In this document: piece after piece, positions 1 through 9,500 of the stretch
Layout of the letters: the number at the start of each line of letters is the position of its first letter
How positions within the stretch are numbered: the first letter of the stretch is position 1
NCBI GenBank assembly: GCA_965218985.1
Contig: CBDCMP010000007.1
Span: 2,108,001-2,172,000, forward strand
Source: Pseudopedobacter sp965218985
GTDB lineage: Bacteria; Bacteroidota; Bacteroidia; Sphingobacteriales; Sphingobacteriaceae
Length of the DNA stretch: 64,000 bases
Direction of reading: 5' to 3'
The notes under the pieces: generated by a model
Databases searched by the model: none
The model's input: the letters and a program-made list of their open reading frames with translations, nothing else
Told to the model about the DNA's origin: nothing
Program-made: the position numbers and the translations under genes

Positions 1-1721
1 TTCTTTGATTTGGTGATGTCTGCCGCAGTCTTTCCATTGATCTCCTGAATGCGAACGGTCACTACCGGAACTTGGCTCAGCACCGGAAGATGATAAACCC
101 GGGTAATTTGGGCCACCGATTCTTTTTGGCTGCTTTGGATATCAAACAAAATCATATTGGGTTGATGCGCTCCTGAAGATAAAGTGACCCTGTTGATGAG
201 GATGCCTTGCACAAAAAACAGCGTGGCGATAAATGCTGTAGCTAAACCTATGGATACGGTAAGCATCAGCGTTTGGTTGTTGGGCCGGTAAAGATTGGCG
301 AAGCCTTGTCGCCATAAATAGTTCATGGATCCAGGAATGAGGTGACGTACCAGCCACATCAATAACTTGGAAAGGGCATAAAGCAATGCAAAAGCGATCA
401 TCACACTCCCTGTGAACATCAATGCCTGCAGCCAGCTGCTCATTTGCAAAAAGGTAAAAACATAAATAAAAATTAAGATGAGTGCATAGACCAGCCATTT
501 ATAGGGATCTGTGGCGACAGAGGCTTTTTCAAAAGAGGCCCGCAAAGCATTAAGAGGAGAGATTTTCCTGACGGATAATAAAGAGGGCAGGGCGAAAAGC
601 ACCGAGATGAGGAGACCCAAAACCATGCCCTGTGAAATAGCTATCCAGGAGATATGCATGGTCATCTCCACAGGTATGAAATCTTTTAACACTGCGGGCA
701 GCGCAAATTGGATAAGGGTTCCCAGAACAGCACCTGCCAGGGCACCGATTAAACCAATACATGCGATTTGAATCAGGTAGATTAAAAAAGCTTCCCTTGC
801 TTTCACCCCAAGACATCGCAAAGTGGCTATGGAACCCAGTTTCTCTCCAATATATACGTGGATTGCACTTCCAACACCAATGCATCCCAATAATAAAGCA
901 ATAAATCCTGAAAGTGCCAGAAAACGGTTGACATCACGAAACGAGCGTCCGGTGTCTTCCTTACTGGATTCCACCGTCTTGGCATCCATCCCTTCTTTAT
1001 CCAGCTTTGGCTGAATTTTTTTAAGCACCTTAGCCACCACTGCAGGTTGATTGTATTTGAAATAATATTTGTACGATATCCTGCTTCCTATTTTGTTGAG
1101 ACCTGTTTCTTCCAGATATTGAAGAGGAATATAGACAATTGGAGCCACTGATGAGGAGATCCCTGTTTGGCCGGGAGCCTTATCCAACACCCCTTCAATC
1201 TTAAAAGCGAGCGCACCAACTTTAATGGAATCCCCCACAGCAGCGTGATATTGAAGCATCAAAGCCTGATCTACTAATGCGTTCCGGCCATTCTTAAAAT
1301 CGCTTCCGGCAGATACAGGCGTGGTCTCTATGGTTCCATAATAAGGATAATCTCCTTGCAAGGCTCTGATTTGTACCAGCCGGTTCCCCTGGCTTTTCAC
1401 AAAATAGAGCATAGAGGCGAAACTTCTTTCGGTTGAACGTTCATTGCCCAAGGTGTCCAGCATTTCGCTCATGGCTACACTTACAGGTTTTCTGCTCTCA
1501 ATGATCAGGTCGGCACCCGTTAAAGCTTTGGCCTGTTCATCAATATCTCTCTGCAGGTTGTCCCGGAAGGAATAGATGGCCACCAATACTGCAATTCCCA
1601 GAATAATGGAAGAGATGAACAGCAATAATCGGGAACGATTACGCCTGCTGTCACGCCAGGCCATTTTTGCTAACCAGCTAAAGCTCATTGAAGTACGTTG
1701 TGGTGTCTTTTCCGAATGCAT
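1..1721 (-). CDS. ABC transporter permease, FtsX/YbbP-like (partial, 3' end outside window)
   Basis: This is the membrane subunit of an ABC exporter of the MacB/FtsX superfamily. The reading frame is open from an ATG at 1721 to the window edge, giving 573 codons with the C-terminus missing. The protein begins MHSEKTPQRTSM; a hydrophobic segment follows at about residues 34-55, then a periplasmic-type region, then a block of hydrophobic segments (for example ALSGFIALLLGCIGVGSA) typical of the FtsX domain, and a second set begins before the edge. It starts 15 bp after the stop of the ATPase gene on the same strand, so the two form an operon. The neighbouring divergent TesA-like gene makes the cluster equivalent to ybbA-ybbP-tesA of enterobacteria. 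The family is proposed to move lipids or lipoproteins, but the substrate is not known here. The family assignment is firm; the function is inferred. Confidence 0.88.
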   Translation of the reverse strand, partial: MHSEKTPQRTSMSFSWLAKMAWRDSRRNRSRLLLFISSIILGIAVLVAIYSFRDNLQRDIDEQAKALTGADLIIESRKPVSVAMSEMLDTLGNERSTERSFASMLYFVKSQGNRLVQIRALQGDYPYYGTIETTPVSAGSDFKNGRNALVDQALMLQYHAAVGDSIKVGALAFKIEGVLDKAPGQTGISSSVAPIVYIPLQYLEETGLNKIGSRISYKYYFKYNQPAVVAKVLKKIQPKLDKEGMDAKTVESSKEDTGRSFRDVNRFLALSGFIALLLGCIGVGSAIHVYIGEKLGSIATLRCLGVKAREAFLIYLIQIACIGLIGALAGAVLGTLIQFALPAVLKDFIPVEMTMHISWIAISQGMVLGLLISVLFALPSLLSVRKISPLNALRASFEKASVATDPYKWLVYALILIFIYVFTFLQMSSWLQALMFTGSVMIAFALLYALSKLLMWLVRHLIPGSMNYLWRQGFANLYRPNNQTLMLTVSIGLATAFIATLFFVQGILINRVTLSSGAHQPNMILFDIQSSQKESVAQITRVYHLPVLSQVPVVTVRIQEINGKTAADITKSK

Positions 1722-1736
1722 AAAGAGGAGATGAAA

Positions 1737-2450
1737 TTACGATAAACTGTTTTCTATTGGGGAGCCAGTGGCTTCATCTGCTATTATTCCACCATTTTTT
1801 ATCCTGATGATCCTGCCTGTTTTTGAGGCGAGCTCGAGATCATGAGTGACGATCACCAAAGTGGTTCCTGCCTCCCTGTTCAAATCGAATAACAATTTTT
1901 CAATCTTAGCACTCGTCTCTCCATCTAAATTCCCAGTAGGCTCGTCGGCAAAAAGGATAGCGGGCTGGTTAGAAAATGCCCTTGCCAAAGATACCCGTTG
2001 CTGTTCGCCACCTGAAAGCTGCACAGGGTAATGGTGGGAGCGGTCAGACAGATTCACTTTATCTAATAAATCTAATGCTTTTTTACGGATATGCTTATCC
2101 TTTCTCAGTTCCATGGGCACCATCACGTTTTCTAAAGCGGTAAGGGTGGGCATCAGTTGAAAATCTTGAAAAATGAATCCGATATAGCGATTTCTCACTT
2201 CAGCCAGTTCATCCTCCGTCAGCTTATCCAGTTTAATGCCGTTAAGTTCCACGCTCCCGCTGCTGGCTTTATCTAATCCTGCACAAAGTCCTAATAAAGT
2301 GGTCTTCCCACTACCCGAAGGACCTGTTATGGCCACAGTGGAGCCCTTCTCAATAGAGAAATTAATAGCATGAAGAACTGTGAGCACAGCTCCTGCACTT
2401 TTGTAGGTTTTGCTGAGTTGATGAATATTTAGCATGCTGCTTACAGACAT
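1737..2450 (-). CDS. ABC transporter ATP-binding protein, LolD/YbbA-like
   Basis: This cytoplasmic ATPase powers the FtsX-type permease encoded 15 bp downstream. It is 237 residues, the normal length for the LolD/MacB/YbbA family. Visible motifs are Walker A GPSGSGKT at 43-50, a Q-loop near 95-98, the signature LSGGEQQR at 145-152, Walker B ILFADE at 165-170 followed by PTGNLDG, and the switch His at about 203 in VTHD. An alternative start at the internal Met6 (MLNIHQL) is possible, because the core fold begins there. The gene is divergent from the TesA-like esterase across 112 bp that hold an inverted repeat at 2486-2519. YbbA is favoured over LolD by the long permease and the tesA neighbour, and this is inference from context. 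Confidence 0.93.
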   Translation of the reverse strand: MSVSSMLNIHQLSKTYKSAGAVLTVLHAINFSIEKGSTVAITGPSGSGKTTLLGLCAGLDKASSGSVELNGIKLDKLTEDELAEVRNRYIGFIFQDFQLMPTLTALENVMVPMELRKDKHIRKKALDLLDKVNLSDRSHHYPVQLSGGEQQRVSLARAFSNQPAILFADEPTGNLDGETSAKIEKLLFDLNREAGTTLVIVTHDLELASKTGRIIRIKNGGIIADEATGSPIENSLS

Positions 2451-2485
2451 AAAATACGAGTTAAAATAAATTGGATGACATCATT

Positions 2486-2519
2486 TTAAACTTAAAACAG
2501 CAATAACTGTTAAGTTTAA
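2486..2519. promoter_or_regulatory. Imperfect inverted repeat between divergent genes
   Basis: The arm TTAAACTTAAAACAG at 2486-2500 faces CTGTTAAGTTTAA at 2507-2519 across a 6-base spacer; the arms match apart from a 2-base length difference. It lies midway between the divergent ATPase and TesA-like starts, so it could be an operator or part of two back-to-back promoters. No regulator for it can be named. Confidence 0.35.
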
Positions 2520-2562
2520 AGTTTAACAACAAATAAGCATTTTAGATTTTTAGATCATACAT

Positions 2563-3252
2563 ATGTTACGGATTAGTTTTATAGCTGCTTTCTTTATTTC
2601 TGTCCTGATGGCTTGTAATAGCGATCAGAAAAGTGGAGCACAGACAGCACCTATGACTGAGCAATCAGCGGTCACGAAAACCGAAGTGAAAAAGAAGAAG
2701 AATATCCTGTTTTTTGGAACAAGTCTCACCGCAGGCTATGGTTTGGATGACCCATCAGAAGCTTATCCAGCTTTAATACAGGATAAGATTGATTCGCTCG
2801 GTTTACCTTATCAGGTGATCAACGGCGGTTTGAGTGGAGAGACTTCCGCTGATGGCCTAAGCAGAATTGACTGGTTATTAAAACAGTCTGTAGATATTTT
2901 TGTGCTGGAGTTGGGTGCGAATGACGGGTTGCGGGGACTTCCAGTTCAGCAGACTTCAGCCAATCTTCAGGCCATCATCAACAAAGTGAAGCGTAAGTAT
3001 CCAAACGCTCTGTTGGTGCTGGAAGGGATGCAGATGCCGCCCAGTATGGGTGCCACCTACACCAAAGATTTCAAAGAGGTTTTTAGTGATCTGGCGAAAA
3101 AAAACGATATGGTTTTTGTGCCTTTTTTGCTGGAGGGGGTAGGAGGGGTTTCAAAACTTAACCAGGAGGACGGGATCCATCCTACCAAGGAAGGTGAGAA
3201 AATATTGGCCAACAACGTTTGGCAGAAACTGGAACCTGTATTGCATGAGTGA
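2563..3252 (+). CDS. tesA: SGNH/GDSL lipoprotein esterase, TesA/arylesterase-like
   Basis: This is a secreted lipoprotein hydrolase of the SGNH family (acyl-CoA thioesterase I/arylesterase/lysophospholipase type). The first 18 residues form a type II signal with lipobox LMAC, so Cys18 should be lipidated. Block I reads GTSLTAG with nucleophile Ser54; the usual GDS Asp is Thr here. Block III is GAND at 118-121, and block V is DGIHPT with the Asp203/His206 pair. At 229 residues it is slightly longer than E. coli TesA because of a charged linker (about 19-46) after the lipobox. It is divergent from the YbbA/YbbP-like exporter, as tesA is in enterobacteria, which supports a shared role in lipid handling. 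The exact substrate cannot be read from sequence. Confidence 0.88.
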   Translation: MLRISFIAAFFISVLMACNSDQKSGAQTAPMTEQSAVTKTEVKKKKNILFFGTSLTAGYGLDDPSEAYPALIQDKIDSLGLPYQVINGGLSGETSADGLSRIDWLLKQSVDIFVLELGANDGLRGLPVQQTSANLQAIINKVKRKYPNALLVLEGMQMPPSMGATYTKDFKEVFSDLAKKNDMVFVPFLLEGVGGVSKLNQEDGIHPTKEGEKILANNVWQKLEPVLHE

Positions 3253-3403
3253 ACATTTTGTATGTTGAACAAAAGAAGTCATCGGCTTATTCCGGTTCAT
3301 TATTAAAAAATAATATAACTTTATTCCTTCACCAATTGAAGCTGAAGTAAGAGTCGTTTTGAGAATGATCTCGAGATATGGTCTGTTAATTGATAATTCC
3401 CAA

Positions 3404-6301
3404 ATGAAATTAGGTTGCTATAAATTCACTGTTTTATTTCCATTCCTTTTTTTAATCCTCGTTTCTGAATCTTTTGCCCAGGGTATACAAAATATAGGTG
3501 TTCCTTATGTGGAGAATTTTTCGAAATCTGCTTATCAGGCGGGAAATCAGAACTGGTCAATCACAAAAGATGAACATGGCCTGTTTTATTTTGGCAATTC
3601 AGACGGGCTTTTGTCTTACGACGGGCATTATTGGCAAACACACCAAATCCCTCATCATTTGATTGTCCGTTCCGTTGCTGCTGATGGAAAGGGTAAAATT
3701 TATACAGGGGGGTTCGGGGAGTTTGGTTATTGGGCGTATGATCAGAAAGCCATGCTGCAATACCATTCTTTAAAAGGTTTGGTAAAGGACGAAACTAAAC
3801 TCAATAACGAGATTTGGAAGATTTACATAGATGGAGACCGTGTGCTTTTTCAAAGCTTTGCAAATATCTTCATCTACCAAAACCATCAAGTGAAGGTGGT
3901 GGAAGGTTCAGAATCTTTCCTTTTCCTTTTCCAAGTAAGAGGCAGATTTTTTGTGGAGGGATCTGGAAAAGGCTTGTATGAATTAAAAGGGGATCATTTG
4001 GATTTCATTAAGGCAAGTACAGCGGCGGATATCTCTGGTATACTGTCTATCCTCCCTTTTGGTAAAGATTCTTTTCTGATAGGAACGGCCAAGAAGGGAT
4101 TGTTTGTTTTTGATGGCATTCGTTTTATCCCCTTTCAAAATGAAGCCAGTGAATTTTTGAAAACCTATCAGCTAAATAACGGTGCGGTCATCTTCAATAA
4201 ATATTATGCTTTCGGAACCATTTTGAATGGCGTGGTGATTTTAGATGAGAAGGGCAATGTCCTGCAACATATCAATAAATCCAGTGGCCTGCAAAACAAT
4301 ACGGTTTTAAGTTTATATACAGATAACGCTCAAAATTTATGGGTGGGTCTGGATAACGGGATCGACCGTATAGAACTCAACTCACCCTTATATTTCTTTT
4401 TTGATAAAAATGGTCAGTTTGGCACTGTATACTCCAGCATCATCTTTAAGAATAAAATTTACCTAGGCACCAATCAGGGTTTGTATTACAGCGATTGGAA
4501 TGTCAGTGGAGATAAAAAGCAATCTTTCAATTTCAGGTTCATCCCTAATTCACAGGGACAAGTTTGGGATCTTTCCGTTTTTGGGGATCAATTGATTTGC
4601 GGGCATAATAACGGCACCTACCTGGTTGAAGGAGAGTCTATAAAGAGAATATCAAACATCAGCGGTGGCTGGACCATCAAACGGATGAATTTATATCCCG
4701 ATGAATTGATTCAGGGAACCTATACCGGTTTGGTAATCTATAATAAAGGAGCTAAAGGCTATAATTTTTCTCATAAAATTGCAGGCTTTAGAGAACCGTG
4801 CAGGTACGTGGAACAGGATGATAAGGGGAATATTTGGGTGAGCCACCCCTATAAAGGCGTATTTAAAATAAATTTGAGCGAGGATTTGCAATCGGTTAAA
4901 ACCAGTAAAGCCTATGATGAGAAAGATGGTTTGCCCACCACCTATGGAACCAATATTTTTAATCTGGATGGTAGAATCATCTTTTCCAATGATTCCGGCT
5001 TTTTCATTTATGATGAAATCAGTGACAGGTTTACACCTTACCAACAATTGAACGCTAAGCTGGGGTCTTTTTCTTCTTCCAATAAGGTAATCAAAGCTGA
5101 TGAGCGTCATTATTGGTTTATAGATCATGGTAAAGTTGCTTTAGCAAACTTCAACAGGCCGGGAGTGATCACCATTGATTCAAGCATGTTTAATGTGCTG
5201 AATGGCAGAATGGTGCAGAATTATGAGAATATCTCTAAAATAAACGACCGCCTTTTCCTGATCAGCGTGGATGACGGATTTGTGATTTTTAACAAACAGG
5301 ATTCTGTGAACAAGAAAATGGAGCTTCCAAAGGTTTTCATTGGCAGGATAGAAAATATCAGCAACAACAATTTCATCATCACTGAAAGTGGATCTCTCAG
5401 TAAGAATATCAGGATCAAATTCGCACAAAATAGCATCCGCATCAATTTCAGTCTACCTCATTATAGGCAGGGAAGAATAAAGTATCAATACTTATTACAG
5501 GGGTATTCCAAGGAATGGTCGGCATGGTCTCTTTTGGCTCAAAAAGATTTTACTAATCTGCCCTATGGCGATTATGCTTTTAAAGTAAGAGCGATGGTGA
5601 ATGACGGTTCTGTTTCATCAATCTCTTCATTCAATTTTGAGATCACGCCACCATTTTATGCCACCGTGTGGGCGTGGATCATGTATGTGATGCTTATTTT
5701 AGTCATAGCTTATTATCTTCGGCTTTGGTATTTCAAAAACTTAACAAAACACCAGCAGGAGATACAGGAGAAATTACGTAAGGAAAGAGACGAACATCTT
5801 AAACAGGAAGCCATCATCAATGAACAAAAGTTGATTAAACTAAAGAATGAGAAGCTGCAAACTGAAGTGGACAGTAAAAGCCGTGAAGTGACGAATTCTG
5901 CAATGAACATTGTTTATAAAAATGAATTGCTTCAGAACATCAAAGATGAGATCATCAATTTAAAGGATTCACAGGGGGTTAAGCTTTCAGAGGAAAAGTT
6001 GAAAAGATTACAAAAGATCATAGATGACGGAATGAATGATGAGCGTGACTGGAACTTATTTGAAGCCAGTTTTAATGAAACCCACGAGAATTTCTTTAAG
6101 AAATTAAAGGCCGCTCACCCAGATCTGGTGCCTAACGACCTAAAACTTTGTGCATACCTAAGAATGAACATGAGCAGTAAGGAAATGGCTTCTTTGTTAA
6201 ATATCAGCGTACGTGGAGTGGAGATCAGAAGATACCGCTTACGAAAAAAGCTGGAGCTACCCCATGATAAAAATTTAAATGAGTTTCTGATAGAGCTTTA
6301 G
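3404..6301 (+). CDS. Membrane-spanning PUL regulator: beta-propeller, Y_Y_Y and LuxR-type HTH domains
   Basis: This is a one-component transmembrane regulator that probably senses a sugar outside and binds DNA inside. I chose the ATG at 3404 because it opens a good signal peptide (MKLGCYKF... ending ESFAQ); TTG at 3359 and ATG at 3365 are in frame but would place charged residues before it. The order is signal peptide, two-component-regulator propeller repeats (about 25-690, with elements such as LWVGLDNGIDRI), Y_Y_Y domain (about 700-745, IKYQYLLQGYSKEW), one membrane helix (about 752-772), a charged coiled coil, and a C-terminal LuxR-like HTH (about 895-965, SSKEMASLLNIS). No histidine kinase or receiver domain is present, unlike hybrid two-component regulators. 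It sits directly upstream of susC and is the obvious local regulator. Confidence 0.9.
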   Translation: MKLGCYKFTVLFPFLFLILVSESFAQGIQNIGVPYVENFSKSAYQAGNQNWSITKDEHGLFYFGNSDGLLSYDGHYWQTHQIPHHLIVRSVAADGKGKIYTGGFGEFGYWAYDQKAMLQYHSLKGLVKDETKLNNEIWKIYIDGDRVLFQSFANIFIYQNHQVKVVEGSESFLFLFQVRGRFFVEGSGKGLYELKGDHLDFIKASTAADISGILSILPFGKDSFLIGTAKKGLFVFDGIRFIPFQNEASEFLKTYQLNNGAVIFNKYYAFGTILNGVVILDEKGNVLQHINKSSGLQNNTVLSLYTDNAQNLWVGLDNGIDRIELNSPLYFFFDKNGQFGTVYSSIIFKNKIYLGTNQGLYYSDWNVSGDKKQSFNFRFIPNSQGQVWDLSVFGDQLICGHNNGTYLVEGESIKRISNISGGWTIKRMNLYPDELIQGTYTGLVIYNKGAKGYNFSHKIAGFREPCRYVEQDDKGNIWVSHPYKGVFKINLSEDLQSVKTSKAYDEKDGLPTTYGTNIFNLDGRIIFSNDSGFFIYDEISDRFTPYQQLNAKLGSFSSSNKVIKADERHYWFIDHGKVALANFNRPGVITIDSSMFNVLNGRMVQNYENISKINDRLFLISVDDGFVIFNKQDSVNKKMELPKVFIGRIENISNNNFIITESGSLSKNIRIKFAQNSIRINFSLPHYRQGRIKYQYLLQGYSKEWSAWSLLAQKDFTNLPYGDYAFKVRAMVNDGSVSSISSFNFEITPPFYATVWAWIMYVMLILVIAYYLRLWYFKNLTKHQQEIQEKLRKERDEHLKQEAIINEQKLIKLKNEKLQTEVDSKSREVTNSAMNIVYKNELLQNIKDEIINLKDSQGVKLSEEKLKRLQKIIDDGMNDERDWNLFEASFNETHENFFKKLKAAHPDLVPNDLKLCAYLRMNMSSKEMASLLNISVRGVEIRRYRLRKKLELPHDKNLNEFLIEL

Positions 6302-6302
6302 T

Positions 6303-6311
6303 ACTACATCA
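6303..6311 (-). promoter_or_regulatory. TGATGTAGT site 1 (inverted copy)
   Basis: The 9-mer TGATGTAGT occurs here on the minus strand, two bases after the regulator stop codon. Two direct copies follow before susC. Centre-to-centre distances are 64 and 96 bp, close to whole helical turns. It is a candidate binding site for the upstream LuxR-type regulator; this is inference. Confidence 0.35.
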
Positions 6312-6366
6312 TTACCTCTCATAGTGTAAGATAAACCGATTGATAGCAGATATATTTTAAATTCAT

Positions 6367-6375
6367 TGATGTAGT
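6367..6375 (+). promoter_or_regulatory. TGATGTAGT site 2
   Basis: This is the second copy of the 9-mer, in direct orientation and extended to TGATGTAGTGA as in site 3. It lies about 120 bp upstream of the proposed susC promoter, a plausible position for an activator site. Confidence 0.4.
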
Positions 6376-6462
6376 GAGTTAACACCCTCTGTAATCCATA
6401 ATGCGCCTTTATTCTCTAAATTTCAATATTTATAACTACTTAGTGCTAAGATTTTTTTTCGG

Positions 6463-6471
6463 TGATGTAGT
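6463..6471 (+). promoter_or_regulatory. TGATGTAGT site 3, next to the susC promoter
   Basis: This third copy again reads TGATGTAGTGA. It ends 17 bp before the putative -33 element at 6489, which is where an activator touching RNA polymerase would be expected. Confidence 0.4.
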
Positions 6472-6488
6472 GATGTTGAGGTGTTTTT

Positions 6489-6519
6489 TTTGTATTAAGT
6501 GTAAAAACTCCTCACTTTT
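6489..6519 (+). promoter_or_regulatory. Putative susC promoter
   Basis: TTTG at 6489-6492 is followed after 19 bases by TCACTTTT at 6512-6519, a partial match to the Bacteroidota TTTG-N19-TAnnTTTG consensus. It would start a transcript about 25 bases before the susC ATG. The -7 element is imperfect, as expected for a promoter that needs an activator. Confidence 0.35.
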
Positions 6520-6549
6520 ACCCTACCAATTAAAATTCAAAACTAAGTT

Positions 6550-9500
6550 ATGAAAAGAAAAGCTTTACTATTATTTTTATGTCTTTTCTCTTTTATTTAT
6601 GTTTCCGCACAAGACATCAAGGTCACTGGAAAAGTTTATGATTCCAAAACAAGCGAAACATTAATAGGAGTAAGCGTAAAAAACTCAACCGGCGGCGGCA
6701 CACAAACAGATGTCAATGGAAATTACTCCATCAATGTTCCAGCAAACGGAACGCTGATCTTTACTTACATTGGGTATGTTACCCAGGAGGTTGCAGTTAA
6801 CAACAGACCAACCATTGATGTGAATCTTGCAACTTCAAGTCAAAGCCTTAGCGAGGTAGTGGTGGTGGGTTATGGTACGCAGCGAAAAAGAGATTTAACA
6901 GGTTCCATTACATCGGTTAGTGGTGAAGATATTGCAAAATCTCCTAATCAAAACCCTATTTCTTCATTACAAGGTAAGGTTGCAGGTTTAACTATTGTAA
7001 ATAATGGTACTCCTGGTGCTGCGCCCACTGTAAGAATAAGAGGGGTAAACAGTACCAATGCATCCAATCCAATTTATGTGGTTGATGGCGTAATACAAAC
7101 CAATATTGATTACCTTAATTCAGGTGACATTGAAAGTATTGAAGTGCTTAAAGATCCTTCATCTACTGCAATATTTGGTATTCAAGGTGGTAACGGAGTA
7201 ATTGTAGTCACTACAAAAAGAGCTGCGAAGGGCCAAACCCGCATTAGCCTGCAAAGTTCTTATGGCATGCAACACGTACCTAACCAGGTAGATGTGGTGG
7301 ACGCTGCCGGCTTTAAAAAACTTTACAGCGCTCAGTTAGCCAATGCTAACGCTGCTCCTTTTGATTATAGTAACTACACGGCAAATACTAACTGGCAGGA
7401 TCAGGTTTTCCAAACTGCCTCTATCACTAATAACAGCTTAACCATTTCCAATACAGGTGATAAAACCAGTACATTAATAAATTTTGGATACAGTGATCAG
7501 GAAGGGGTGGTAAAGTATAGTGATTTTAAAAAATATACTGCCAGATTAAATGAGACTATCAATTTAAATAAGAATATAAAAGTTGGAGGCGATTTAACAG
7601 GCTTTCATTATAATGCAGATCCGGCAGATGTTTCTTTTAATAGCGCTTTATGGGCTGCTCCAATTGTTCCAATACAGCAGGATGCAAACACCTACTACGC
7701 ATTGCCTTCTTTTCAGCAAGCGCAGGTAGCTAATCCCGTGGCTACAATTAACAGAAATGATAATACATCGGTAAATAAAGGTTACCGTGTGGTGGGCAAT
7801 GTATTTGGAGAAGTTAAATTCTTAAATAGTTTTACCTGGAGGTCTTCCTTTTATACTGATTTAGGTTTTAATGGCGGCAGAGGTTATACCCCGCTTCCTT
7901 ATTCTTTCATTTATTTAGGCGAAAACGGGAACGGCACTGAAATTAGAAGAGATACCAGTATTCATACTTCTGTAAGTCAAAATCAGGCGGTATATAGAAA
8001 ATTTCAGCAAGATCATACCTTAACCTATGATTCTACCTTTAATAATGTTCATAAAATTACGGCTTTAGCTGGTTTTACAACTTTATATACAGGTAGTGAA
8101 ACCATTAACGGAAACAGAACCGACAGGACTTTAAACATCCCTAATGATAATGATTTTTGGTATTTAGATATTGCACCAGGTGGGTCGGGTACTTATGGAG
8201 GTGGTGGATCTGAATCTGCTCAGCTTTCTTATTTCGGACGGATTAATTATGCCTACAACAACAAGTATTTAATCAATGCTTCTATCAGAAGAGATGGAAT
8301 ATCCAAATTTGCACCCGAGAACAGATGGGGAACTTTTGGAAGTGTGGGATTAGGCTGGGTGATTAGTGATGAAGGTTTCTTTAAAAACATCAAGAATATT
8401 GACTTTTTAAAGCTAAAAGCTTCATGGGGTACATTAGGAAATGCCAATGAGTTTGCAGAAAACTTATACCTGCCCGGCATCAATTTAACTGGTGGTGGCG
8501 TATATGGAGATAATATTTATCCGGCTGCAAGACCAGCTTATGTGCCTGACCCTAACTTACATTGGGAAACCGTAAGGGGTAATGATTTAGGTTTAGAACT
8601 GAAAGCTTTTAACTACAGACTTAGTGCTGATATTGCTTTATACGATAGAACAACCAGAGACATTATTACAAATGTTACCCTTCCAAATTCTGATTTAGCC
8701 TATAAAACCAATTTAGGGACCATTAGTAATAAAGGAATTGAAGTTGCATTAGGCTGGAATGATAAAATCGGTAAAGATTTCACCTATAGCATTTCTCCAA
8801 ACTTTAGCTACAATAAAAACAATGTGGAATCTATAGGTAATGATTTCAATTTTCAAATTCTTGGAAATAATGGGGCTAACAGAACGGTAAGCGGACAATC
8901 TATTGGTTATTTCTATGGCTATCGCCAGATAGGAATCTATCAATCTACAGCAGATTTAGATAAAATGGCTTCCATGAGTACCTCACTTCCTGGTGATATT
9001 GCTTATGAAGATGTTAATGGTGATGGTGTAATTACCACTGCCGACAGGACTTATTTAGGCTCTCCCTTTCCTAATTACAACTATGGTTTAAATGTATCTA
9101 TGGGTTTTAAAAACTTTGATGTTTTGCTGGAAGGCCAGGGTGTTGCAGGTAATTATGTATATACACAAAGGCGAATTGGAAATTTTGCTGTTTTAAATTA
9201 TGAAAGCAACCGTTTAAATGCATGGACCGCACCAGGAACGAGTAATGTGGAACCTATATTGGATAACAGCAGGTCTAATAACTTTTTGTTCAGCAGCTAT
9301 TATTTAGAACCCGGCGATTACTTTAGAATTCGTACAGCGCAGTTAGGCTATACTTTTTCAAAAGGTGGCCTTCAAAAAATCGGACTTAAAAATTTAAGGC
9401 TTTACATCAGCGGGCAAAATATTAAAACATGGAGCAAAACCACAGGATATACTCCGGAAGCTCCGTTAAATAATATTACCGGTGCCGGAGCAGATAATGG

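Noticed and set aside
142..885. Short ORFs on both strands at the left edge
   Set aside because: They are other-frame readings of the ABC permease, whose minus-strand frame is open from 1721 to the edge and has clear family features.
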